Source: Nostoc flagelliforme FACHB-838
GTDB taxonomy: Bacteria; Cyanobacteriota; Cyanobacteriia; Cyanobacteriales; Nostocaceae
Assembly: GCF_014698065.1 (NCBI RefSeq)
Contig: NZ_JACJSI010000016.1
Span: forward strand, 47,417-111,416
Length of the DNA stretch: 64,000 nt
Reading direction: 5' to 3'
Positions 28,769 to 37,108 of the stretch are shown here, one piece after another. Under the pieces are notes generated by a model. The model had not been told where the DNA came from. It worked only from the letters and a program-made list of their open reading frames with translations, and made no database searches. The stretch's first letter is position 1, and each line of letters opens with the position of its first letter. Made by a program: the position numbers and the translations under genes.

Positions 28769-29599
28769 ATGTTAGATTTATTTATTCCTACTTACCCAAT
28801 TTTTGTAAAACCGGATACATTAAATGGTAGTTTAGTAGCAAAGGAACCAAAAAGTATGGCCGTTAGTAGCCCTGAAGTCATCCGTCATATATTGATCGGA
28901 CTGGGATATTTAACTCCTGAGATTGATCCTAAGCCGGATCTCACTAAATTTGCTCCCTGGAAACGGAATAACAACTCCTTGACAGATGATGCTACAGAAG
29001 AAGCCATTAAAAAGTTTCAAAAACAGTATCCACAAAAACTTAAGGTTAATGGTAACGCTGATGCGGAAACTCGAACTGTAATGGAAGATACAGTCAAAGG
29101 GCTTCAGAATAGATTGAAGTTTCACGGTTTTGCAACCAATGCCGAAATTCCAAAAGACTTGCCTTTTTATGGGCCAGCCACTTATACAGCAGTCAAGAAA
29201 TTTCAGAAATCTCAGGGTTTAACTGAAAATGGCATTGCCACTATTGAACAGCGTCAACTTCTACAGCAACCTAGCCTAACAGGTAAACCTCAGCCTCAGC
29301 CCCAGTCACAACTCAAGCTGATAGATTTGTGCTTTCAATTCAAAAACAATCCTAAAAATCCTTCTTACATCGCAGCCTTAACTAACTTACAACAAAATTT
29401 ACCCAAGGACGTTTTACACAAAGTTACTAACAAATGGAGAGGAACAAACGATCAAAATCCTGAAATTGTCAAGCTGACGAATGTGTTTACTTATTATGAT
29501 GACAACAATCAAAACCATCGTGATGCATTAAATCACTTACAAAGTCAGATTACCCCAGCCATATCTCAACCATTTTTAAGTCTCTGGAATAAGAAATAA
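28769..29599 (+). CDS. Protein with two peptidoglycan-binding domains
   Basis: 276 residues. Two PG_binding_1-like modules are visible: about 30-110 (a diverged one, with ATEEAIKKFQKQYPQKLKVNG) and about 110-168 (GPATYTAVKKFQKSQGLTENG). A Pro/Gln linker (QPQPQPQSQ, about 173-181) leads to a C-terminal helical domain of about 90 residues that I do not recognise. No catalytic domain and no signal peptide. ATG 28856 (MAVSSPE) is an alternative start. Likely a wall-associated or regulatory binding protein. Confidence 0.75.
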   Translation: MLDLFIPTYPIFVKPDTLNGSLVAKEPKSMAVSSPEVIRHILIGLGYLTPEIDPKPDLTKFAPWKRNNNSLTDDATEEAIKKFQKQYPQKLKVNGNADAETRTVMEDTVKGLQNRLKFHGFATNAEIPKDLPFYGPATYTAVKKFQKSQGLTENGIATIEQRQLLQQPSLTGKPQPQPQSQLKLIDLCFQFKNNPKNPSYIAALTNLQQNLPKDVLHKVTNKWRGTNDQNPEIVKLTNVFTYYDDNNQNHRDALNHLQSQITPAISQPFLSLWNKK

Positions 29600-29732
29600 A
29601 CAAATGGGACGTAGCAATCCACTCTGACTTTTACTCCCCTTCCCTTGCAGGGAAGGGGCTGGGGGTTAGGTCTTTATTGAATTCAACAAAAAAGCAAAAT
29701 ATATTTTTTCACTTTTGAAGCTGTATCATCTG

Positions 29733-29861
29733 ATATCATGTTCGACTTAATACTTATGTCATTGCGAGCGTAGCGCGGCAATCCCAAACCTTTGCAATTG
29801 CTTCATTCCACTTCGTTGCATTCGCAATGACATATTATAAGTGATTTGCCGAACATGATAT
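29733..29861. mobile_element. 129-bp MITE, copy 1
   Basis: Nearly identical, and equal in length, to 34597-34725. Terminal inverted repeats ATATCATGTTCG(A) and (G)CGAACATGATAT; inner TATGTCATTG / CAATGACATA arms. No coding capacity. Confidence 0.85.
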
Positions 29862-29959
29862 GAGACATATTTTTTGATATTCTTTAGATATCACCCTGTA
29901 GCTAATTTTATTTTCGATTGAGTAGGAAACCTGGTTTTTTAACAATTCTGAATTCTGAT

Positions 29960-30640
29960 TTAATACTCAATTCCAGGTTGTGCTTTGACACCTTGATCGC
30001 GGAAAGGGTGCTTAATTAGGGTCATTTCTGTTACTAAGTCAGCACGCTCAATTAAAGCCTGTGGTGCGCCTCTACCTGTGAGAATAACGTGTTTATTGGC
30101 TGGTTTTTGTGCTAAACCCGCTAAAACGTCTTCTACTGGTAAGTAACCCATTTTGAGGGCAATATTGATTTCGTCTAATAACACCAGATGAAAATCTGGA
30201 TTGCGGATGTATTCTAATGATTTTTCCCAAGCGGCGCTAGCTTTGTCAAGATCGCGATCGCGGTCTTGAGTTTCCCAGGTAAAGCCTTCACCCATTGCGT
30301 GGAATTCTATCTGGTCTTCCCAAGAACTGAAAACCCTTTTCTCGGAAGGTTCCCAGCTACCTTTGATGAATTGGACGATCGCTACTTTATACCCATGACC
30401 TAGCGATCGTAACACCATCCCCAAAGCCGCAGTGGTTTTACCTTTCCCATTACCAGTATTTACAATAATTAATCCTTTTTCAGGTACAGCTTGTGCTATG
30501 CGTTGATCCTGCACTTCTTTGCGTCGCTGCATCTTTTTGCGATACTGTTCATCAGTCAGAGATGAAGACATGACTTCATCAATCAAGCGTCCAATCTCTT
30601 TGTCTGGGTTTAATTCTTCTGGTGTATCGTTTTTCATCAA
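29960..30640 (-). CDS. cobO: Cob(I)yrinic acid a,c-diamide adenosyltransferase CobO/BtuR
   Basis: 226-residue P-loop enzyme that attaches the adenosyl group to cobalt in corrinoid biosynthesis or salvage. Walker A GNGKGKTT is at 63-70, with the following conserved blocks VAIVQFIKG and LLDEINIALKMGY, and C-terminal HPFRDQGVKAQPGIEY, which is diagnostic for CobO/BtuR. Start ATG at 30640. Not adjacent to other cobalamin genes, although a BchH/CobN-like chelatase subunit lies 11 kb upstream. Confidence 0.93.
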   Translation of the reverse strand: MMKNDTPEELNPDKEIGRLIDEVMSSSLTDEQYRKKMQRRKEVQDQRIAQAVPEKGLIIVNTGNGKGKTTAALGMVLRSLGHGYKVAIVQFIKGSWEPSEKRVFSSWEDQIEFHAMGEGFTWETQDRDRDLDKASAAWEKSLEYIRNPDFHLVLLDEINIALKMGYLPVEDVLAGLAQKPANKHVILTGRGAPQALIERADLVTEMTLIKHPFRDQGVKAQPGIEY

Positions 30641-31073
30641 CCTTGTTTAGAAATTAACTGTTAAAAATGTTGAAAATGAACCAAAATATTTTTTTATCAA
30701 ATTTTACTTAAACAAATTGATTGAAAACGTCCAAGAATTCTCATAAAAAATATTAATAGTGTGTAAGCTTTTTTTAACATGATTTGCAAACAAGTATAGA
30801 AAATCCTATGATATACAAACTGAAATTATAATTTGAGTTTATTATTACTATTTTAAATAATTTAACATGTTCATTAAGGCACTTACCAGAAAAATTTTGT
30901 CATTATCTTGTTTAGTACAGTCATGAGTTATATTACCAACCAAGGGTACTCGCCTGAGTTGGGTGGGTACGCGATCGCAGCCTTGGGAATGCGTTACCTG
31001 TGCTATTTAGTTTAACTATTTATAGAATATTGTCTTAGGAGTTGTCGGGGTAGTGCTGTAGGGTGTTATGGGT
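30641..31073. other. AT-rich intergenic region
   Basis: Nothing recognised apart from a HIP1 site near 30971. Both flanking genes are on the minus strand, so this includes the promoter region of cobO. Confidence 0.45.
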
Positions 31074-31538
31074 TTATGGATGCTGTTGTGTCCATTTTTC
31101 CCACAGAGGGCGCATATCCTCTGGCTGCCCATCATAATTGAGCAATTGGTCTGAAATTATCACCCATGATTGGGCATTGCGTGTCCAAACGTTCCCAACT
31201 GGGTGTAACCAACTTGTATTATCTAAGGTTCCGGGTTTAACGTTGATAGTATTTGGGTTATAAGTCCGTTCATGGAACAATCGCGTTCCGCAATCACCGC
31301 AGAACAAATTATTTATTTCGCGTCCGCTATCAGCTTTGCGAGTCCAAGCTTTCGGTTGTCCCTGAACAATTACAACAGCATCTCGTGGTACTGTAAAAGA
31401 CATTCCAAAGGCACTAGATGATTGTTTTTGACACTCTTTACAGTGGCATACGTAGATAGTTAACGGTTCGGCATGAATTTCGTAACGAATGTGTCCACAT
31501 TGACAACCTCCAGTATATGGAAGACTCACAGATTTCAT
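31074..31538 (-). CDS. GFA (glutathione-dependent formaldehyde-activating enzyme-like) family protein
   Basis: 154 residues with the family zinc-binding pattern: C12/C14 (GGCQCG), C31/C33/C36 (CHCKEC) and C80/C83 (CGDCG). Members include CENP-V-like and formaldehyde-activating proteins; most bacterial members have no proven substrate. Single gene. Confidence 0.88.
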   Translation of the reverse strand: MKSVSLPYTGGCQCGHIRYEIHAEPLTIYVCHCKECQKQSSSAFGMSFTVPRDAVVIVQGQPKAWTRKADSGREINNLFCGDCGTRLFHERTYNPNTINVKPGTLDNTSWLHPVGNVWTRNAQSWVIISDQLLNYDGQPEDMRPLWEKWTQQHP

Positions 31539-31599
31539 CTCCTTTATAATTTGGTGTTGCCTGATTATAACTAATGCTATCTCATCCCATTATTTCCTC

Positions 31600-31765
31600 A
31601 TTCTTCATCTTTATCTGATTCATCATCTTCACTCCAATACTGTTGAGGTGCATTTCCGTGAACTTCTAAAATCTTTGGTTTTTTAATTTTATTATCAGGT
31701 GGATTAATTGTTTCTAACTGCACATCAAATTTCCAGTTGTCATCAAAATTATGACTATCAACACC
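31600..31765 (-). pseudogene. C-terminal remnant of a pRiA4b ORF-3-like protein (tentative)
   Basis: The minus strand has an open stretch encoding a 50-odd residue tail with NFDDNWKFDVQLETINPP and ending SEDDESDKDEE, preceded immediately by an in-frame stop and without a start codon. The FDDNW...LE pattern resembles the end of plasmid pRiA4b ORF-3-like proteins. Probably a truncated gene. Confidence 0.35.
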
Positions 31766-31830
31766 GTAAATTTAATGAAATGTGAATGATAATATTTTCA
31801 CCTTCTACTTGACAATCACAGAAATTTGAT

Positions 31831-32367
31831 ATGAATAGTAACACTCGCCTACAGATGATTTTAACTGATACACGTATTGATACAGTATTACGTGCGATCG
31901 CTGAACTAAATCTACCTAACTGGTGGTTAGCCGGTGGTGCAGTCCGAAATACCGTTTGGTCTTCAATTTTTGGCAATGAATGTAGGTTAGGTATTAAAGA
32001 TTTTGATATTGCATTTTTTGATATAGAGGGGAACCGTTCTCAAGAACAAGCAGCAAAGACAACCCTCACAGAACAATTCCCTAATGACCTGTTTGATGTC
32101 AAAAATCAAGCTAGTTTTGCTCGTTGGCGTACTGGTAGTAGACCTTACGCTAATACCGAGGAAGCCATTGCAGATTGGCTGCATACTGCTACTGCTGTGG
32201 GAGTTCGACTAGATGTCCAAGGACAATGGCAATTTTTCACACCCTACGGGTTAGATGACCTATTTAGTGGCGTTATTCGACCTACTCCAACACATACTCA
32301 TAACTTAGATGCCGATAACAAAGCATCAGGGTTTTTGCAAAAGTGTCCTTATTTGCGGTTGGCTTAA
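31831..32367 (+). CDS. Nucleotidyltransferase family protein (NTP_transf_6)
   Basis: 178 residues. The nucleotidyltransferase signature GG is at 35-36 (WLAGGAVRNT) with metal Asp D57/D59 (IKDFDIAFFD). The family (COG3575-like) is uncharacterised. The protein ends a little short: the last 10 residues (GFLQKCPYLRLA) are followed by more of the usual family sequence only out of frame, so the C-terminus may be shortened slightly. Confidence 0.8.
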   Translation: MNSNTRLQMILTDTRIDTVLRAIAELNLPNWWLAGGAVRNTVWSSIFGNECRLGIKDFDIAFFDIEGNRSQEQAAKTTLTEQFPNDLFDVKNQASFARWRTGSRPYANTEEAIADWLHTATAVGVRLDVQGQWQFFTPYGLDDLFSGVIRPTPTHTHNLDADNKASGFLQKCPYLRLA

Positions 32368-32389
32368 AAGTTACGGTCAGATTTTAGCC

Positions 32390-32481
32390 ACTAGTACCGC
32401 AAGGCGGAAGTCAAAAGCTTTATGGAATAATCTCTTTAGGGATTTTAAATGGTTGTCCTATTTCCGCCGTGGCGTACTAGT
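32390..32481. repeat. 92-bp imperfect inverted repeat
   Basis: ACTAGTACCGCAAGGCGGAA (32390-32409) is inverted as TTCCGCCGTGGCGTACTAGT (32462-32481). Looks like a MITE-type palindrome just downstream of the nucleotidyltransferase gene. Confidence 0.6.
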
Positions 32482-32538
32482 TTTCGTTACAAGGGAATAA
32501 CCACTTTTTAATTTATAACTCTTGGGTGTAGGTATCCT

Positions 32539-32673
32539 GTGGAAAAAAGAAGAGAGAAAGGGCGAATAGTTGCAAATACTATCTCCTTTTTGTTAAATCG
32601 AATAACTTTGGTTGTGATTGCAGTCGCTCTTGTGCTGTTTATTGGAGGTAGGTTTGAACTATCTCACCGTTAG
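32539..32673 (+). CDS. Possible 44-residue single-pass membrane protein
   Basis: GTG-started frame of 44 codons: a basic N-terminus (EKRREKGR) then a hydrophobic segment (ITLVVIAVALVLFIGG) and a short polar tail. The positive-inside layout is what a real small membrane protein would show, but there is no clear ribosome site and nothing to compare with. Confidence 0.3.
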   Translation: MEKRREKGRIVANTISFLLNRITLVVIAVALVLFIGGRFELSHR

Positions 32674-32686
32674 TAAAGCTTTGAAC

Positions 32687-33106
32687 TCAGGCTTTATTTT
32701 GTTTAATGTATGAGTAGAGAAGTTCGCGATCGCTCTGGGGATTTACAATTAAACATGGACTATTCCCGTGACTTCCGTTACTTACAACAACAACAGTAAT
32801 ACCTATCCGTGGACAAACCCCTAAACAGCTGGTGTTAACGACCCGAAATTCACCCCATAATCCCTCAAACTTTAAACGACATTTCAACCAATTCTCTAAG
32901 TCTTCAGAAGCTGTTGAGCCTGACTGCTCGTTTGCACATTGTGAACACACCAGCACCAAACCAGATTCCCATCGGGGAGAAACACTAGGAAGAGAAGTTT
33001 CTAATAGTCGATAATTTATTAGGGGCGATGGTTGCTGACAATTGGATGTAGACCTCTTGAGGATACGTTGGAGTAATGCTTTAATACGCTGGATCAGTTT
33101 TTTCAT
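32687..33106 (-). CDS. Thioredoxin-like (2Fe-2S) ferredoxin domain protein
   Basis: 139 residues. Cysteines C54, C57 and C94, C98 (VCSQC ... NTSCLGVC) fit a thioredoxin-fold 2Fe-2S ferredoxin; a basic N-terminal 25 residues precede it. Such proteins occur widely in cyanobacteria as possible electron carriers. ATG start in reasonable context. Single gene. Confidence 0.78.
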   Translation of the reverse strand: MKKLIQRIKALLQRILKRSTSNCQQPSPLINYRLLETSLPSVSPRWESGLVLVCSQCANEQSGSTASEDLENWLKCRLKFEGLWGEFRVVNTSCLGVCPRIGITVVVVSNGSHGNSPCLIVNPQSDRELLYSYIKQNKA

Positions 33107-33324
33107 GGACGACCCTACCTGTTTCTCTGACAGAATAGTGTAAATTTACTGTTTAGTCTGTTCTAGTAGAACACCCAACAAATAGCTAGCCTATACCAAG
33201 TCGTTTGTGGGCAGAGGAGAGCAAAAGTTTCAACCTTAAAGACTCAAGTTATTATCTTTAATTGCAACTCAGTATTACAATCTAGGGGTTCCCACTCGCT
33301 GGGGAAACTATATGGAATTAAAAC

Positions 33325-33717
33325 ATGACTAAGCTGATTGAATACGAAGAAGCCAGCGACGAAGTACGTGCAGTGTATGATGACATCTGCGTTACACGTC
33401 AGAATGACTACATCAATAACTTTTGGAAAGCCATAGCCAACCATCCACCTACCCTGCAACGAACGTGGCAAGCTGTAAAGGAAGTGATGACCAGCCCTGG
33501 TGAAATTGATCCACTCATGCGCGAACTGATTTATATCGCCGTGAGTGCAACTAATGGCTGTGAGTACTGCATTGCCTCGCACACAGCGTCGGCGCGTGCC
33601 AAGGGTATGAATGATACTATGTTCGGGGAACTAATGGCGATCGCAGCTACAGCCAATATGACCAATCGCCTCGCCAACGGCTATCAAATTCCGGTGGATG
33701 AGAAATTCAAAACATAG
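33325..33717 (+). CDS. Carboxymuconolactone decarboxylase / AhpD-like protein
   Basis: 130 residues, with the redox motif C79-x2-C82-x3-H86 (GCEYCIASH) of the AhpD-type branch. Probably a peroxide- or thiol-related alkylhydroperoxidase-like protein. It is followed 55 bp later by an alpha/beta hydrolase gene on the same strand, so the two may be co-transcribed. Confidence 0.88.
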   Translation: MTKLIEYEEASDEVRAVYDDICVTRQNDYINNFWKAIANHPPTLQRTWQAVKEVMTSPGEIDPLMRELIYIAVSATNGCEYCIASHTASARAKGMNDTMFGELMAIAATANMTNRLANGYQIPVDEKFKT

Positions 33718-33772
33718 GAGTTTAGCCTTGTCTATCCCTTTTTAAAAATAAGATTTAACAGAATTATTTACT

Positions 33773-34591
33773 ATGCCCAAGGTTCAGATTAGCGGGATTG
33801 ATTTGTTCTACGATGTTAAGGGAAGGGGTGAGCCTTTGCTATTAATAGCTGGCTTCCTTTGTGATCATGCCTATTGGTCGCTGATCATGCCATCGCTGGT
33901 TTCGCAGTATCAAGTCATTCGCTTAGATAACCGAGGTATGGGGAGAAGTTCTGCTCCCGAAAACCCCTATAGTCTCAAACAAATGGCTAGTGACGTTGCA
34001 GCATTGCTCGATCACATTGGGATTAATCAGGTGCATCTAGCAGGTCATTCAATGGGTAGTCAGATAGCCCAAGAGTTAGTGTTAGCACACCCTGAAAAGG
34101 TAAAAAGTCTGATGCTACTCTCATCTTTGGCAAAGGGTGATGCATTATTCAACAGCATCATTGAGACTTGGGGCGAACTTCCTAGCAATGTAGACTTAAA
34201 GCTTTATGAAAAAGTTGTATTGCCTTGGATATTTACAGACACTTTCTACTCGATTCCTGGAATGATCGAAAGTCTGATTGAATTTGCCATCAGATATCCT
34301 TTCCCGCCTGCAACTCATTCACTCTATCATCACAGCCAAGCCATCCTTAGCAGTGACACAACAGACCGCCTCCAACAAATTCATTGTCCAACCTTGGTTT
34401 TGGTTGGTAAACAAGATATTCTCACTCCGCTAAAGTTTTCCCAGCAACTTACTCAAGGTATTCCTAATGCTGAACTTGTAGTTATAGACCGTGGTGGTCA
34501 TGGCTTCTTGATTGAGTCACCGGAGGCTGTGGTTTCAGCTATGCTTAACTTCCTAGGAAAGTTGAAGAAGAATTCAGGAGCCAGAATTTAG
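33773..34591 (+). CDS. Alpha/beta hydrolase
   Basis: 272 residues with a full triad: nucleophile S93 (AGHSMGSQ), D215 (GKQDILTP) and H243 (GGHGFLIE). The sequence order and RLDNRGMGRSS oxyanion region match the 3-oxoadipate enol-lactonase-like branch, and the neighbour upstream is a carboxymuconolactone-decarboxylase-like gene, but the other beta-ketoadipate genes are absent, so substrate is unknown. Confidence 0.87.
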   Translation: MPKVQISGIDLFYDVKGRGEPLLLIAGFLCDHAYWSLIMPSLVSQYQVIRLDNRGMGRSSAPENPYSLKQMASDVAALLDHIGINQVHLAGHSMGSQIAQELVLAHPEKVKSLMLLSSLAKGDALFNSIIETWGELPSNVDLKLYEKVVLPWIFTDTFYSIPGMIESLIEFAIRYPFPPATHSLYHHSQAILSSDTTDRLQQIHCPTLVLVGKQDILTPLKFSQQLTQGIPNAELVVIDRGGHGFLIESPEAVVSAMLNFLGKLKKNSGARI

Positions 34592-34999
34592 GAGTCATAT
34601 CATGTTCGACTTAATACTTATGTCATTGTGAGCGTAGCGCGGCAATCCCAAACCTTTGCGATTACTTCATTCCACTTCGTTGCATTCGCAATGACATATT
34701 ATAAGTGATTTGCCGAACATGATATCAGAATGAATTTTGTACAATTTGCGGATAGCGCAGCATTAGCAAGTCTGCGAACGTCTGAATAGATAGGTTTAGG
34801 AAGTTCCAAATAAAAAACTCCTTCCTCCTTATTCCTCTGTGTCGCGCCAGTCGCTACAACGGGGGGAACCCCCGCAACGCGCTGGCTTCTCTGTGTCTCT
34901 GTGGTAGCCTGCGGCAAGCCGTTCGCGTAGTGTCTCGTAGAGAAGCCTCTACGTTTATTTGCGTTGATTTTGACTCTTGAATTCTGACTTCTTCTTTAA
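34592..34999. other. Intergenic region with MITE and dispersed repeats
   Basis: Holds MITE copy 2 and, at about 34800-34960, a patchwork of cyanobacterial dispersed repeats (CTCTGTGTCGCGCCAGTCGC, GCGTAGTGTCTCGTAGAGAA). No gene. Confidence 0.55.
34597..34725. mobile_element. 129-bp MITE, copy 2
   Basis: Differs from the copy at 29733-29861 at only a few positions and has the same ATATCATGTTCG terminal inverted repeats. Confidence 0.85.
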
Positions 35000-36565
35000 T
35001 TAAGAAAACTTACCAAATCCACCACCGCCAGGAGTTTCTATCACAAAAACATCCCCAGTTTTCATCTCTACTGTTGCTGTACTGTCTAAATTCTCTTCAA
35101 TTCCATCCTGACGTTGTAGCCAGTTTCGTCCTACTTTTCCTGCTTCGCCATCATTTAATCCAAAGGGAGGAACAACCCGATGACTAGAGAGAATATTAGC
35201 TGTCATGGGTTCTAGAAATCGAATGCGGCGGATAACTCCATTACCACCCGAATATTTTCCTTTGCCACCGCTATCAAGACGAAGACTAAAACTTTCTAAA
35301 AGTACAGGATAACGGGTTTCTAAAACTTCTGGGTCGGTCAAGCGGGAGTTAGTCATGTGGGAATGAACACCATCAGTTCCATCAAAATCAATTCCTGCTC
35401 CAGAGCCGCCGCAGATAGTTTCATAATATTGGTATTGCTCATTACCAAAAGTAAAATTATTCATCGTTCCTTGAGAAGCGGCTATCACACCCAAAGCACC
35501 ATATAAAGTATCAACAATAGTTTGAGAAGTTTCTACATTACCCGCAACTACTGCGGCTGGATAGGTTGGGTTGAGCATACAGCCAACTGGGATAATAATT
35601 TCTAGAGGATTAAGACACCCAGCATTGAGAGGAATATTATCATCAACTAAAGTACGGAAGACATATAAAACTGCTGCTTGAGTCACAGCTTTAGGAGCAT
35701 TAAAATTACTATTTAGTTGTGGATAAGTCCCCGTAAAATCAATCGTAGCACTGCGGTTTTCTGGGTGAATGGTTACTTTAACTTGAATTTGTGCGCCATT
35801 ATCCATTTTATAAGTAAATGAGCCATCCTTGAGAACTGCGATCGCTCGTCTAACCGATTCCTCAGCATTAGCTTGCACAAAGCTCATATAAGCTTGAACA
35901 GTATCGAGCTTATATTGTGAAACCATTTTACGAAGTTCTTGAACTCCCTTTTCATTTGCGGCAATTTGTGCTTTAAAATCAGCGATATTTTGTTCAGGGT
36001 TACGAGCAGGATAAGTATGATTTGAGAGGTGCTGTTTTACTGCGGTTTCTCGAAAATTCCCCTCTTCAACCAAGAGAAAATTATCAAAAATAATTCCTTC
36101 TTCTTCTACTGTAGTACTGTGGGGAGGCATTGAGCCGGGAGTAATTCCCCCGATATCTGCTTGGTGTCCACGAGAAGCAACAAAAAATAGGGGGATTTGG
36201 CATGGATTATTTTCACTATTTTCCAAAAAAACTGGGGTAATTGCAGTTACATCAGGTAGGTGGGTTCCGCCGTTATAGGGGTTATTAGATAGATAGACAT
36301 TTCTCGGTTTGAAGGTATGGCCTTTATCATTAATTAAACTGCGGACACTTTCACTCATTGAACCTAAATGTACAGGAATGTGTGGAGCATTTGCTACTAA
36401 TAATCCTGAAGAATCAAAAATAGCGCAGGAGAAATCCAGCCTTTCTTTGATATTCACTGATGTTGCTGTATTTTGTAACACAATTCCCATTTGTTCGGCG
36501 ATAAATTGATAGAGATTTTTAAATATTTCTAAGCGGACAGGATCTGGTTGAGTTGTTGTGTACAT
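35000..36565 (-). CDS. hyuB: Hydantoinase B / 5-oxoprolinase beta-type subunit
   Basis: 521 residues, HyuB family. The N-terminal block RLEIFKNLYQFIAEQMG and RLDFSCAIFD, then VHLGSM and NNPYNGGTHLPDV, and a glycine-rich C-terminus ETPGGGGFGKFS are diagnostic. Works with HyuA to open hydantoin or 5-oxoproline rings with ATP. HyuA lies on the same strand 540 bp upstream, with an antisense acetyltransferase gene between them, so they may not share one transcript. Confidence 0.92.
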   Translation of the reverse strand: MYTTTQPDPVRLEIFKNLYQFIAEQMGIVLQNTATSVNIKERLDFSCAIFDSSGLLVANAPHIPVHLGSMSESVRSLINDKGHTFKPRNVYLSNNPYNGGTHLPDVTAITPVFLENSENNPCQIPLFFVASRGHQADIGGITPGSMPPHSTTVEEEGIIFDNFLLVEEGNFRETAVKQHLSNHTYPARNPEQNIADFKAQIAANEKGVQELRKMVSQYKLDTVQAYMSFVQANAEESVRRAIAVLKDGSFTYKMDNGAQIQVKVTIHPENRSATIDFTGTYPQLNSNFNAPKAVTQAAVLYVFRTLVDDNIPLNAGCLNPLEIIIPVGCMLNPTYPAAVVAGNVETSQTIVDTLYGALGVIAASQGTMNNFTFGNEQYQYYETICGGSGAGIDFDGTDGVHSHMTNSRLTDPEVLETRYPVLLESFSLRLDSGGKGKYSGGNGVIRRIRFLEPMTANILSSHRVVPPFGLNDGEAGKVGRNWLQRQDGIEENLDSTATVEMKTGDVFVIETPGGGGFGKFS

Positions 36566-36620
36566 ATTTGATTCCTATTCTTTGGTAAAATTATCTACGA
36601 AAGTGATTAAAAGTAGTTCA

Positions 36621-37103
36621 ATGAATATTCGCTCTGCTACACCTGATGACGTATTACTAATTCTTTCTTTTATCCAAAAAAAGTCTGAGTTTGATAGAAA
36701 GATTGGTGCTTATTCTGGTGTAATTAAAGTTACTGAGGATAAAATACGTAAAACAATGTTTGGATCAGTACCTTTTTCTTACGTTTTATTTGCAGAAACT
36801 TCAGAGTGTGTGGTTGGGTTTGCTTTATATGGATTTAGATACTCATCTTTTATAGGGCAACCAAGTATTTGGCTTGATGATTTGTATGTGGATGAAGATA
36901 TGAGAAGCCAGGGAGCAGGAGCCATGTTAATGAATTATTTAGCTCAAGTTGCAAAGGACAATGACTGTACCCATCTTGCTTGGAATGCTGATGTTCGCAA
37001 CAGTCGCGGACTTAATTTTTATGATCGGCTAGGTGCAAAAGTTACAGAGCAGAAAGGTAATCGCTGTTTTTTAACCTGGACACCACAAATACTTACTGTA
37101 TAA
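36621..37103 (+). CDS. GNAT family N-acetyltransferase
   Basis: 160 residues from ATG 36621 (MNIRSATPDDVLLIL), the usual GNAT start; an upstream ATG at 36558 would overlap the divergent hyuB start. Acetyl-CoA-binding motif A is at about residues 92-110 (LDDLYVDEDMRSQGAGAML) and motif B near 130-145. Reads antisense to hyuA and hyuB and sits exactly between them. Confidence 0.88.
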   Translation: MNIRSATPDDVLLILSFIQKKSEFDRKIGAYSGVIKVTEDKIRKTMFGSVPFSYVLFAETSECVVGFALYGFRYSSFIGQPSIWLDDLYVDEDMRSQGAGAMLMNYLAQVAKDNDCTHLAWNADVRNSRGLNFYDRLGAKVTEQKGNRCFLTWTPQILTV

Positions 37104-37108
37104 GCAGT

